Source: DASXMT01 sp963781305
Lineage (GTDB): Bacteria; Actinomycetota; Acidimicrobiia; Acidimicrobiales; RAAP-2
Reading direction: 5' to 3'
Assembly: GCA_963781305.1 (NCBI GenBank)
Contig: CAWAFL010000014.1
Location: 372,001-436,000, forward strand
DNA length: 64,000 nucleotides
Every line of letters begins with the position of its first letter. Position 1 is the stretch's first letter. Shown here piece after piece: positions 1 to 8,684 of the stretch. The position numbers and the translations under genes were made by a program. The notes beneath the pieces are model-generated. The model ran no database searches. It was given only the letters and a program-made list of their open reading frames with translations, and was not told the origin of the DNA.

Positions 1-421
1 CGAAGTCGCGCTGCCAGGTCGCGCCGTCGTGACAGATCTCCCAGCGTCCGGTGATCGTCTCGCCATCGCCGCTGATGTTGCCGATGTAGCGCTGCCGGAA
101 GTCGAGAGGCGAGAAGTCCGGCTCGTCGCGCAACAACGTCCAGACGTTTTCGTCGAGCGTCATTCGGTAGACCCGGGCGACTCCACGCGAGTCGAAGTAG
201 TGCTGCAGGTACTGGTCCTTGTTCGACGGGTCTGCTCCGATGATGGCAATGCCATCGGGTGCTTCGGGTACGGGAACCGACCACCGCTGGACGAGGAACC
301 GTTCGCCGGGCAGCCACTCGAAGACGGCGCGTGCATCCTCCTCGGCCGCTGGGATGCCGTCAAAGCGAGGATCCATCCGCCACTCCCCGATCAAGACCTC
401 GAGGGGACTCCGCTCTGCCAT
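1..421 (-). CDS. DUF1579/nitrobindin-like protein, 3' end off the window
   Basis: Partial gene; 140 residues are visible and the C-terminus lies beyond base 1. Translation from the ATG at 421 begins MAERSPLEVLIGEWRMDPRF, a start typical of small actinobacterial lipocalin-like beta-barrel proteins (DUF1579/SRPBCC-like), followed by conserved aromatic and charged strands such as YLQHYFDSRGVARVYRM and FRQRYIGNIS. An AAGGAG ribosome site lies just upstream. It is divergent from the MerR-PP2C gene, about 105 bp away. The family is a probable small-ligand binder with no firm function, so the call rests on overall pattern only. Confidence 0.7.
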   Translation of the reverse strand, partial: MAERSPLEVLIGEWRMDPRFDGIPAAEEDARAVFEWLPGERFLVQRWSVPVPEAPDGIAIIGADPSNKDQYLQHYFDSRGVARVYRMTLDENVWTLLRDEPDFSPLDFRQRYIGNISGDGETITGRWEICHDGATWQRDF

Positions 422-490
422 CGCTACATCTCCTTTCCGGTGCCAATCACACTCTCTGACGTCCATAGCCTCGCGAACTCATCTGCGCTG

Positions 491-521
491 TTGACTCTGC
501 CCTACGGGAAGGGTCCATGCT
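491..521 (+). promoter_or_regulatory. MerR-type promoter/operator with 19-bp spacer
   Basis: TTGACT (491-496) and CATGCT (516-521) are separated by exactly 19 bp, the over-long spacer MerR regulators act on. The spacer carries an imperfect dyad (493-515) with arms GACTCTGCCC and GGGAAGGGTC, the GAC-CT-CCC/GGG-AG-GTC type seen at MerR-family operators. The expected start of transcription falls on or next to the GTG at 528, so the message should be leaderless. Autoregulation by the MerR-PP2C protein is inferred. Confidence 0.65.
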
Positions 522-527
522 CTAGGC

Positions 528-1601
528 GTGGATGAACTATTGAGCATCGGCGATTTCTCCGCTCGGTGCGGCCTTTCGGCCAAGATGCTTCGCTCCTATG
601 CCGCAGCCGGGCTCTTGGTGCCTGCGGCAGTCGACGGGTCGTCGGGCTACCGCTACTACTCCACCGGTCAGTTGCATCAGGCCCGGATCATCGCTCTTCT
701 CCGCAGGGCAGGGATTGCGGTCGACGACATCGGCGGGTTCTTCGACGATCCCGACACAGTCCAGCTTGATCGGTGGGACCGACAGATCATGAGCGAGTCG
801 ACGGCTCGCCGCCAGGCGTTGGCACAGGCTCGAGCTGGGTTGGCGATGGATCAGGCACCCCCTCCGACTCAGGCAGAGACGGCGAGGAAAGGATCGGAGA
901 TGAACCACACTTTCGTTACCGCATCGGCCACTCACATCGGTGGGCGTGACACCAACGAAGATGCCGTGGTGGTCAGCGACGGGTTGTTCGCGGTCGCAGA
1001 CGGGATTGGAGGCCTTCGAGACGGCGACGTCGCCAGCAGACTCGCCCTGGAAACACTTGACGTCGCCTTCGCCGCAGACCGCACCGTGTCAGGGCTGCTC
1101 GACGCTTGCCAGGAAGCGAACCGAGCCGTGTGGGGGCAGGCGAACGGTCAGGACAACATCATGGGAACCACACTGGTGGCTCTCGCCATGACGTCGGACG
1201 CGGCTGGGATCGTCCTCCACGCGGGCGACTCACGTCTGTACCGCCTCCGCAATGGGCGTCTCGAGCAGCTCACCCATGACCACACCATCATCGCCGATTT
1301 GCTTCGCAATGGAGAGCTCAGCGAAGAGGACGCTCGCACCCATCCCCACAGATTCGTCCTCACACGAGCGATCGGCGTATTCCCACATGTCGACGTCGAT
1401 CACGCTGGGGTTTCTTGCGAACCCGGCGATCGGCTGTTGCTCTGCAGCGACGGCCTCTTCAAAATTCTCGCCCCTGAAGAGATCAAAGCCGTGCTGGTTT
1501 CGGAAGGTGAACCCCAGCGATCCGCCGACCGATTGGTCGCAGATGCGGTAGAGCGAGAAGCAGAAGACAACGTCACCGCCATGATCATCGACATTCACTG
1601 A
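528..1601 (+). CDS. MerR-family DNA-binding domain fused to a PP2C phosphatase
   Basis: 357 residues. Residues 4-75 form a MerR winged helix (LSIGDFSARCGLSAKMLRSY, then GYRYYSTGQLHQARII), followed by a short coil to about 108. Residues 126-357 are a complete PP2C Ser/Thr phosphatase with metal-binding motifs RDTNEDA (140-146), VADGIGG (156-162), AGDSRLYRL (232-240), LCSDGL (305-310) and EDNVT (346-350). A phosphatase replaces the usual ligand-binding domain, so DNA binding may be tied to protein dephosphorylation. The GTG at 528 is used because a MerR promoter ends just before it. No Ser/Thr kinase partner lies in the window. Confidence 0.9.
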   Translation: MDELLSIGDFSARCGLSAKMLRSYAAAGLLVPAAVDGSSGYRYYSTGQLHQARIIALLRRAGIAVDDIGGFFDDPDTVQLDRWDRQIMSESTARRQALAQARAGLAMDQAPPPTQAETARKGSEMNHTFVTASATHIGGRDTNEDAVVVSDGLFAVADGIGGLRDGDVASRLALETLDVAFAADRTVSGLLDACQEANRAVWGQANGQDNIMGTTLVALAMTSDAAGIVLHAGDSRLYRLRNGRLEQLTHDHTIIADLLRNGELSEEDARTHPHRFVLTRAIGVFPHVDVDHAGVSCEPGDRLLLCSDGLFKILAPEEIKAVLVSEGEPQRSADRLVADAVEREAEDNVTAMIIDIH

Positions 1602-1761
1602 GTCCAGCGAACGTGGACTGCTCAGTTCAGAGCAGAAGATTCGCGACACACCCGTAGCAGACAGAGGCAGCAGCATGAACCCGGACCGGGGTTCGCTTGA
1701 GTAGCTTTGGCTAGGGAGACGGTCGGCCGGATGCCGCCATCCAGCCGGACGTAAGGAACAG

Positions 1762-2991
1762 ATGCCACCTTCCCAGAAGAACAAACGTGACCCGGGGGAG
1801 GCCCAGAAGAACAAACGTGACCCGGGGGAGGTGCCAACCCGCCGGGACCAATCGACGAGCTTGGCGGCCATCGTCGCCATCGTCTACGCGCTGGTCATCG
1901 GCGAAAGCGTTATTTCGACTCATCAGATTTGGCAGCATCCTCTGACAGCGATAAATCGAACGGTGGTCTTGGCGACGGTGGTCGTCTTCGTAGCCGCCGG
2001 CTGGGACTTCTTGGACTATTCCCTGAACATTGGGCGCTTTCCCTACAAGGTGCGCTGGTTGCCGGATGAGGTGGGCGCCAACAAACCGAAGACCGGGACC
2101 GAGGAAATTCGATTCGCCATTGATCTCCTCGTGGCCGTTGGGTTCGCGGGACTCTTGGTTCTCAGTGATCCGCTGGCAAATCCGGCCGGTCAAAACCTCT
2201 TTCGGTTCCTGGCCGTCCTGGTAGCCATCGATTGTCTATCCCTGTTATCCGATGTTCTGGCCAATCACCGGTGGGAGCTGCCCGGGTATCGCCTGTGGTT
2301 GGACGTGCCGATCGTTTCCGGGTCAGCGCTCATCGCCTACATAATTTGCTGGGCCGTTGTCCCCGCTTCACGTCATTCCGGGCTCAACCAGTTGTTTCTG
2401 CTCATCCTCCTGTTGGCCATTGTCACTCGGGAGATCACGGCTCGAAGTCTGGCCAAACGATTCTTTTCGGAGGATCGTGCGCGGCAGGAGACCTCCAACG
2501 GATCCGGTGCCTTCAAGGTCTACCTGGCCGGACCATCAGGGTTTAGTGATCCGGGACTTCTTTACCACAAGACAGTGTTACGGCCGCTGTTGATCGACGC
2601 CGGGTTCGAGGTTCTGGACCCATGGGAGATCCAGGACCTGGATGTGCTGCGAGTGCTGAGCCTGCCCCTCGGCCCTGAGAGAGCTGATCAGCTACCTGAG
2701 GTAAACCGAAAACTGGGCCGAGCCAATCAAGACTTGATCGATCAGGCTGGTGCACTCCTGGCGCTATTGGACGGCAGCGATGTCGATAGCGGCACGGCAG
2801 CTGAGGTTGGCTACGCCGCGGCCAAAGCCACTCCAATTGTTGGTCTGCGAACTGACGTACGACCATCGGGGGACAACGAGGCGACCGATGTAAACCTGCA
2901 GGTTCAGTGGTTTATCGAATTCAGCCGAGGTCAACTGGTCTTCAGCCTCGGCGATGCAGTCAACAAACTCAAGGAGCTGACGGTTCGTTGA
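1762..2991 (+). CDS. Membrane protein with C-terminal nucleoside 2-deoxyribosyltransferase-like domain
   Basis: 409 residues. A basic N-terminal tail holds two copies of QKNKRDPGE. About six hydrophobic segments follow (roughly 33-52, 66-84, 117-135, 144-165, 183-203, 206-224), then a soluble domain at 252-409. That domain matches nucleoside 2-deoxyribosyltransferase/DRHyd folds: KVYLAGPSGF, GFEVLDPWE, and LDGSDVDSGTAAEVGYAAA with a candidate catalytic Glu348, ending in NLQVQWFI. Known relatives cleave N-glycosidic bonds of nucleosides or nucleotides; membrane tethering is unusual and suggests an effector or sensor role, which is inference. The ATG at 1762 has AAGGA five bases upstream. No partner gene is evident. 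Confidence 0.8.
   Translation: MPPSQKNKRDPGEAQKNKRDPGEVPTRRDQSTSLAAIVAIVYALVIGESVISTHQIWQHPLTAINRTVVLATVVVFVAAGWDFLDYSLNIGRFPYKVRWLPDEVGANKPKTGTEEIRFAIDLLVAVGFAGLLVLSDPLANPAGQNLFRFLAVLVAIDCLSLLSDVLANHRWELPGYRLWLDVPIVSGSALIAYIICWAVVPASRHSGLNQLFLLILLLAIVTREITARSLAKRFFSEDRARQETSNGSGAFKVYLAGPSGFSDPGLLYHKTVLRPLLIDAGFEVLDPWEIQDLDVLRVLSLPLGPERADQLPEVNRKLGRANQDLIDQAGALLALLDGSDVDSGTAAEVGYAAAKATPIVGLRTDVRPSGDNEATDVNLQVQWFIEFSRGQLVFSLGDAVNKLKELTVR
1772..1831 (+). repeat. Perfect 30-bp tandem duplication within a coding region
   Basis: Two identical 30-bp copies lie at 1772-1801 and 1802-1831, each beginning CCCAGAAGAACAAACG and ending GGGGGAGG. They are in frame and encode two decapeptides near the N-terminus of the membrane nucleoside-transferase-like protein. 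The absence of substitutions points to a recent duplication. Confidence 0.95.
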
Positions 2992-3137
2992 AACAGAGGG
3001 ACATTCGTGGACGTCAGGAGATCAAGAGGTTGTGACGCTACCGTTCTCGCATTCGTCACCCGTGACACCACCTTGAGGGGTCCTCCACGCCTGGGTGATG
3101 CCCTCTCGGTCGAGGGCAAGGCGACGGGAAGAGACCC

Positions 3138-3166
3138 TTGAGGTGGTTGTATCCGGGTCGTAACGT
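3138..3166 (+). promoter_or_regulatory. Probable promoter of the acetolactate synthase gene
   Basis: TTGAGG (3138-3143), a 17-bp spacer, then TAACGT (3161-3166). The predicted transcript begins at about 3173-3175, at the ATG of a short upstream ORF, so that ORF would be leaderless. Confidence 0.5.
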
Positions 3167-3174
3167 TGAGTGCC

Positions 3175-3240
3175 ATGAGCAATGCCACCGAAGTGTCCGA
3201 CAACCGCGGTGCAGCGAATCGGCCCCGGGTGGGTCGATGA
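3175..3240 (+). CDS. 21-codon upstream ORF overlapping the acetolactate synthase start
   Basis: Encodes MSNATEVSDNRGAANRPRVG plus a final Arg. Its TGA overlaps the next gene's ATG as ATGA (3237-3240), the classic layout of translational coupling. It starts just where the predicted promoter would start transcription. It has no run of branched-chain codons, so it is not an obvious attenuation leader. It may simply deliver ribosomes to the downstream start. No protein evidence exists. Confidence 0.45.
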   Translation: MSNATEVSDNRGAANRPRVGR

Positions 3241-4898
3241 GCAATCCCAGCCAAACCGTTGCCGAGTTGATCGTGCGTTGTCTCGAATCCGAGGGCGTCA
3301 CCCACGTGTTTGGGATCCCAGGCGAGGAGAACATCCACTTGGTCGACGCCCTCTCTCGCAGTGCGATCCGCTACGTGCTTGTCCGCCATGAGCAGGGTGC
3401 GTCGTTCATGGCCGAGACCTACGGTCGCCTGACCGGGCGTGCCGGAGTGTGCTCTGCCACTCTCGGCCCGGGGGCAATCAACCTGCTCCTCGGTGTGGCC
3501 GACGCCACGACCAACTCCACCCCCGTTGTGGCCCTGAGTGCTCAGGTGGGGATGCAGCGTAGCTTCAAGGAGTCGCACCAGAGCGTGGACCTGGTGTCCA
3601 TGTTCGCGCCAGTTACAAAGTGGTCGGCCCTCGTCGCCACACCGGGGGCGACTCCCGAGATGATGCGTAAGGCGTTCAAGCTCGCCCAGACCGAGCGACC
3701 CGGCGCGGTGTATCTGGCCGTTCCCGAAGACGTCGAGCAAGCGACGATACCGGAAGACTTCCAGCCGCTCGAGGTCAACGTGCCACGCACCGACGAGCCG
3801 TCTCGGGACCAGGTGACCAGAGCGGCCGCCATTCTCGATGCGGCTACCAATCCCATCGTCCTGGCCGGCCACGGTGCCACCCGAGCAGGGGCTGGCGCAT
3901 CACTCCTCTCGTTCGCCGAGACACTCGGCGTGTCGGTGGCCACGACCTTTCACGGTAAGGGCGTCTTCCCGGACGACCACCCCCAAGCTCTCGGAGCCAT
4001 CGGGTTCATGCGACACGACTACGTCAATTTTGGCTTTGACAAAGCGGACGTCATCGTGACCGTTGGCTATGAGCTGCAGGAATTCGATCCCGTTCGCATC
4101 AACCCCAATGGCGACAAGGAGATCATCCACATCCACCGCTTCCCTGCCGAGGTGGACCGGCACTACAACGTGTCCGTCGGGCTGCAGGCCGACATCGGAC
4201 GGAGCCTCGATGCCTTGGCCGAAGCCGTCGATCGACGGTTCCGGCCCCAGGCGGACGAGTTGATGATCCGCGGGCTACTGGTCGAGGAGCTCGATCGAGG
4301 CTGTGCGGACGAGCGCTTTCCCTTGGCGCCAGCGCGGATCGTGGCCGATACGCGCGCTGCACTCGGTCGCGACGACATCGTGTTGGTCGACACCGGGGCG
4401 CTGAAGATGTGGATGGCACGGCTGTACCCAACGTTTTCCCCGAACACCTGCCTGATTTCGAACGGTTTGTCGACCATGGCCTGGACCGTGCCCGGTGCCA
4501 TTGGGGCGAAGATTGCCCGGCCCGACCAGAAGGTGCTGGTAGCGACGGGCGATGGTGCGTTCTTGATGAACTCACAGGAGATAGAGACTGCGCTGCGGGA
4601 ACACATCGCCATGGTCATCCTCATCTGGGTGGACGATGCCTACGGCCTGATCAGCTGGAAGATGGATCTCGAGCTTGGCCACGACGTGGATACAACGTTT
4701 GGCAATCCTGACTTCGTCGCCTATGCAGAGAGCTTCGGGGCGACCGGATACCGCATCACCAGCGCGGACGAGCTGCTGCCCACCCTGCAGGCCGCGCTCG
4801 AAGCCGATTCCGTCTCTGTGATCGCCTGTCCAGTCGACTACACGGCCAACCTCGAGCTGATCCGCTCACTCGGTGAACTCGACGAGGCCGTTTCGTAG
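3237..4898 (+). CDS. Acetolactate synthase, AlsS-like thiamine diphosphate enzyme
   Basis: 553 residues. Condenses two pyruvates to 2-acetolactate, for branched-chain amino acid or acetoin synthesis. It has the three TPP-enzyme domains: PYR with the activating Glu52 (RHEQGASFMAE), a central domain, and the PP domain with the Mg-TPP motif starting GDGAF at 438 and ending near WVDDAYG. KESHQSVDLVSMFAPVTKWS resembles catabolic AlsS more than the anabolic IlvB enzyme, and no regulatory ilvN subunit follows. An in-frame TTG at 3138 would add 33 residues but overlaps the promoter; the ATG at 3237 gives the normal family N-terminus. An exact substrate other than pyruvate cannot be excluded. Confidence 0.85.
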   Translation: MSNPSQTVAELIVRCLESEGVTHVFGIPGEENIHLVDALSRSAIRYVLVRHEQGASFMAETYGRLTGRAGVCSATLGPGAINLLLGVADATTNSTPVVALSAQVGMQRSFKESHQSVDLVSMFAPVTKWSALVATPGATPEMMRKAFKLAQTERPGAVYLAVPEDVEQATIPEDFQPLEVNVPRTDEPSRDQVTRAAAILDAATNPIVLAGHGATRAGAGASLLSFAETLGVSVATTFHGKGVFPDDHPQALGAIGFMRHDYVNFGFDKADVIVTVGYELQEFDPVRINPNGDKEIIHIHRFPAEVDRHYNVSVGLQADIGRSLDALAEAVDRRFRPQADELMIRGLLVEELDRGCADERFPLAPARIVADTRAALGRDDIVLVDTGALKMWMARLYPTFSPNTCLISNGLSTMAWTVPGAIGAKIARPDQKVLVATGDGAFLMNSQEIETALREHIAMVILIWVDDAYGLISWKMDLELGHDVDTTFGNPDFVAYAESFGATGYRITSADELLPTLQAALEADSVSVIACPVDYTANLELIRSLGELDEAVS

Positions 4899-4969
4899 CC
4901 AGCGAAGAACCGAGGTGTTCTCGTGACCGACCGGCCAACCCTCCCGCCTGAGACCGTCGCTGAATCCTC

Positions 4970-6319
4970 GTGAGCACGTCCATTTCTTCCTCGCTGAGCT
5001 GGACGGCGAAACGGGCGCTCGCTGCCGGATCGTGGGCGACCAGCTTCCCTCAGAGCGCGCCACTGCCAGGGACGACGACGGTCGATCGGCCTTGTATCGA
5101 CTGTCTCGATCACGAAGCGACCCCCGTCAAGCCGCGCCTGCCGGTCGGGCGACCCGTGGCCTTCTGGATCGTGACGTACGTGTTCGCCGCCCTCATGCTC
5201 GGCACCACCTTGCCCACGCCGCTCTATGTCCTCTACCAGTCCCAGTGGCACTTCACTTCGGCGATCATCACGGTTATTTACGCCTCGTATGCACTCGGTG
5301 TGTTGGTCTCACTGCTCTTGGCCGGGCGGTCCTCGGACCAGGTCGGACGGCGACCGGTGCTTGCCACTGCCCTCGGGCTCAGCGCGGCGAGCACTGTGGT
5401 GTTCATCTTGGCACCGAGCCTCGGATGGCTCTTCGTCGGCCGAGTCCTTTCCGGACTCTCGGCGGGACTCGCCACCGGGACGGCGACGGCGGCCCTGACG
5501 GAGATCTACTCTGGTTCGTCCCCGCGGCGGGCCGCCATGGTTGCAACGGCCGCCAATATGGGTGGTCTCGGTCTCGGCCCTTTGATTGCCGGGCTGTTCG
5601 CTGAGTACGGCCCGAACCCGACCGTGCTGGTGTTCGAGGTCTACACGGCCATCCTCGCCGTCGCCGCTCTCGGACTCGCCGTCGTCCCCGAGACCGTGAG
5701 CGGTCGCCAAAAGCTCAACTTGCGGTTCGCTGGTCTCGGGATACCGATCGCCGGTCGGAGCGAGTTCATCGCCGCCGGGGTAGCCGGGTTCGCCGCGTTC
5801 TCACTGCTCGGGCTGTTCAGCGCACTCGCCCCGACTTTTCTCGGTGGAACGCTCCACCAGGACAATCACGCCGTCGGTGGCGTCGTGGTGTTCGCCCTCT
5901 TCGCTGCGGCGGTGATCACTCAGCTCGCCTTGGCGCGCTTTCCGAGTCGCCCGGTGGTGCTCTCCGGGCTCGTGACCCTCTTGGTCGGCTTGGCCCTGAT
6001 CGTGGCCGCGTTGTCTCAGGCATCGATGGCTTTGTTCCTGGTCGGGACCGTGGTCTGCGGCGTGGGCGTGGGGGCGGTGTTCGTCGGCAGCCTCTCGACG
6101 GCCAACCGGCTAGCACCTCCCGAGATCCGTGGACGGGTCGTGTCGACGTATTTCGTGTTCTGCTACGTAGGACTGACCATCCCAGTGATCGGGGTCGGCA
6201 TCGCGGCCGAATCCTACGGCGACTTCCGCGCCGTCCTCGTCTGCTCGATCGTCCTTGCCGCATTGTCGGCGATATCGATGATCGGCATTCACAGGGCAGG
6301 TTCTCAGGCGACGGCCTGA
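4970..6319 (+). CDS. MFS transporter
   Basis: 449 residues with about 12 membrane segments. The loop signature GRSSDQVGRRPVL after the second helix is the major-facilitator motif A, and RVLSGLSAGLATG matches motif B of drug:proton antiporters. It probably exports a small molecule by proton exchange. The GTG at 4970 leaves about 64 polar residues before the first helix, which is long. The GTG near 5153 (VAFWIVTYVF) is a plausible alternative start. It follows the acetolactate synthase by 71 bp and may be co-transcribed. Confidence 0.8.
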   Translation: MSTSISSSLSWTAKRALAAGSWATSFPQSAPLPGTTTVDRPCIDCLDHEATPVKPRLPVGRPVAFWIVTYVFAALMLGTTLPTPLYVLYQSQWHFTSAIITVIYASYALGVLVSLLLAGRSSDQVGRRPVLATALGLSAASTVVFILAPSLGWLFVGRVLSGLSAGLATGTATAALTEIYSGSSPRRAAMVATAANMGGLGLGPLIAGLFAEYGPNPTVLVFEVYTAILAVAALGLAVVPETVSGRQKLNLRFAGLGIPIAGRSEFIAAGVAGFAAFSLLGLFSALAPTFLGGTLHQDNHAVGGVVVFALFAAAVITQLALARFPSRPVVLSGLVTLLVGLALIVAALSQASMALFLVGTVVCGVGVGAVFVGSLSTANRLAPPEIRGRVVSTYFVFCYVGLTIPVIGVGIAAESYGDFRAVLVCSIVLAALSAISMIGIHRAGSQATA

Positions 6320-6365
6320 GGGTGATGCGGAGTTCCACGCGGGGAGATCGCGGGGCTACAGCGGC

Positions 6366-7187
6366 TCAGCGCAGCCCGGCGAAGAGGTCGTTCTCAGGTA
6401 TCGGAGCGTCGGTCGCATCGAGCACGCGTACGAAGAGCTCTCGCCCCATGACTGTGCCGAACAGCTCCTCCCCCATCTCGAGGAAGAAGATGTTCTCACT
6501 CTGGCTCGCGTGAGCCGCCAGAGCGGCGTACTTACGCGCCACCACCGCCGAGCAGTCGACCTCGGTGGTGATGAGCTCGTCGGGCGTGCCGAAGTCAGGG
6601 TTCTCGTCCACTGAGATCGGACTGTCGATCCCGGCCGCTGCCAACGTCTCGGCGAAGCCCGCCAGCGTGGACCGGGCGATGGCGGTGTAGTAGAGCTTGT
6701 CGGGGATCCCGCACTCCGCAATGGCCGCCCGGGTGATCCGGTTGGCTTGAATGTGATCGGGATGACCGTAGAAGCCGTTCTCGTCATAGGTGACCACGAC
6801 CTGGGGGCGGTAGCGCCGCATGACGTCCGCCAAACGGTGTCCCGCCTCGGTCACCGGGGTCTGCCAGAACGACCCCGGCGCATTGTTCTGGGGCCAACCC
6901 TCCATGCCCGAGTCGTGGTACCCAAGCATCTCGAGGTCCGACACCCCGAGGATCTGGCAGCTTGCCTCCAGTTCCTCTCGCCGCAGGGCGACGACGACCG
7001 CCTCGTCGTGTGCCGGGTCATCGGGCTTGACGCCACCCGGCCCATCCCCGAGCTCGCCATTGGTACAGGTGACCAGCACCGTACGGACTCCCTCGTCGGA
7101 GTATCGGGCCAGGATCCCGCCCGTGCCGGTGGCTTCATCGTCCGGGTGGGCATGCACCGTCATGAGCGTAAGAGGTTGATCTGCCAT
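6366..7187 (-). CDS. PIG-L family zinc deacetylase (MshB/Mca-like)
   Basis: 273 residues. The LmbE/PIG-L fold is shown by HAHPDDE (12-18) and GHPDH (141-145), which supply the zinc ligands and catalytic Asp, plus LGYHDSGMEGWPQN, a segment typical of the mycothiol enzymes MshB and Mca. Relatives deacetylate GlcNAc-inositol or hydrolyse mycothiol conjugates, giving a link to thiol redox or detoxification. The ATG at 7187 is preferred; upstream in-frame codons give a sequence unlike the family. Which of the two mycothiol reactions applies is not resolved. Confidence 0.8.
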   Translation of the reverse strand: MADQPLTLMTVHAHPDDEATGTGGILARYSDEGVRTVLVTCTNGELGDGPGGVKPDDPAHDEAVVVALRREELEASCQILGVSDLEMLGYHDSGMEGWPQNNAPGSFWQTPVTEAGHRLADVMRRYRPQVVVTYDENGFYGHPDHIQANRITRAAIAECGIPDKLYYTAIARSTLAGFAETLAAAGIDSPISVDENPDFGTPDELITTEVDCSAVVARKYAALAAHASQSENIFFLEMGEELFGTVMGRELFVRVLDATDAPIPENDLFAGLR

Positions 7188-7424
7188 TGGCAGCAGCGTA
7201 TGGGAGAAAGTGACGGCGCCAGCGCGGTCGAGGGATTCATATCGCCCACCCTGCACGATGACGAGCCGGCGTTGAGCAAGCGACCTAAGCCTCTGGGAGG
7301 AAGCGGGGCGATCACGGGCGCTCGCCAACTCCACATGTGCTCCGTGGGCCAGAGCGGATCGTCCATGGGATAGAGGAGGATTGGCGGTCCTTCTTGAGCT
7401 TGTCCGCTATGAGCCCGTGACAGA

Positions 7425-8615
7425 ATGACCGACATGTTCGCCGGCGTTCGAGTGATCGAGGTTGCGGGATGGCACATGGTTCCCGCCGCGGGAGCTGTGC
7501 TTGCCGATTTCGGGGCCGACGTCATCAAGGTCGAGAACCCGGCTGGCGGGGACCCGCAACGCGATGTACCCACCCCGGGGGTTCCCTCGAGCAGCAGCGG
7601 CGTCAGCCTTACCGTCGAGCAGAGCAACCGGGGAAAGCGCAGTATCGCCCTGGACATGTCACGCCCGGAGGGGCTGGTCGTCCTTGAGGACCTGGTCCGG
7701 ACCGCCGACGTGTTCATGACCAACTTTCTCCCCGCCTCCCGTAGGAAGCTCGGCATCGAAGCCGACGATATTCGCCGCATGAAGCCGGACATCGTCTACG
7801 TGCGGGGCGATGCCGTGGGCCGGAGAGGGCCAGAGGCCGGCAAGCCTGGATTCGACTACAGCGTCTTTTGGGGCCGAGCGGGCGTGGCCCATGCCGTGGC
7901 TGGGCCCGACGCCGCTGAGCCGGTCACGCCGAGACCGGGCTTCGGCGACAGGACGTCGTCAATGAACATCGCCTTCGGAGTCGCAGCCGCGCTATTTCGC
8001 CGCGCCCGCACCGGCAGAGGTGCAGTTGTCGACGTCTCGCTCCTGGCCAGCGGCATGTGGGCGAACTCCGGCGACCTGGTGTACTCGAAGGGAACAGGCG
8101 AGGACTACAGTCAGCGGCCGCGCGGAAGCGCATATCACCAGACTGCCGACGGCCGCTGGGTGATCGTGACCATGCCAGATCCCACTCGCTGGTGGAAGGA
8201 TCTGAGCACCAGGCTGGGTCGCGACGACATGCTCGATGATCCTCGGTTCGCCACGCCCGAGGCCCTGGCGAGGAATCGCGAAGCACTGATGACCGAGCTC
8301 AGTACGGGCTTCGCCCGCTTCACCCTCGAGGAGCTCCGGGAGCGCCTCGGTCACCAGATCCCCTGGGAGCCCGTCCAGAACCTGCTCGAGGTTCCGGAGG
8401 ACGACCAGGTCGTGGCCAACGGGTACTTCGCCGACATCGTCCAGCCGGCGGGGGACACGGTCTCGCTGGTACGAGCGCCGGTCCAGTTCGACGAGGAGAT
8501 CGATCGCCTCCATCCCGCTCCCGGGTTGGGGCGTGACACCGACGAGATCCTGGCCCAGTTGGGCTATGACGACGCCCGGATGACCGGGCTTCGGCGTGAC
8601 GGCACCGTGGCCTGA
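7425..8615 (+). CDS. CaiB/BaiF family (type III) CoA-transferase
   Basis: 396 residues. It opens with FAGVRVIEVAGWHMVPAAG and ADFGADVIKVENP, the hallmark N-terminus of formyl-CoA transferase relatives. The nucleophilic Asp is predicted at 144 in PGFDYSVFWG. These enzymes move CoA between carboxylic acids (oxalate, carnitine, steroid or aromatic acids); the acids used here are unknown. It is divergent from the PIG-L gene with about 240 bp between them. Confidence 0.88.
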   Translation: MTDMFAGVRVIEVAGWHMVPAAGAVLADFGADVIKVENPAGGDPQRDVPTPGVPSSSSGVSLTVEQSNRGKRSIALDMSRPEGLVVLEDLVRTADVFMTNFLPASRRKLGIEADDIRRMKPDIVYVRGDAVGRRGPEAGKPGFDYSVFWGRAGVAHAVAGPDAAEPVTPRPGFGDRTSSMNIAFGVAAALFRRARTGRGAVVDVSLLASGMWANSGDLVYSKGTGEDYSQRPRGSAYHQTADGRWVIVTMPDPTRWWKDLSTRLGRDDMLDDPRFATPEALARNREALMTELSTGFARFTLEELRERLGHQIPWEPVQNLLEVPEDDQVVANGYFADIVQPAGDTVSLVRAPVQFDEEIDRLHPAPGLGRDTDEILAQLGYDDARMTGLRRDGTVA

Positions 8616-8684
8616 CCTCTCAATCCCAATACGGCGGGCTGAAGGCTGGCGCGCCGCTGTGTCGGGACATGCCACCACCTGGTC

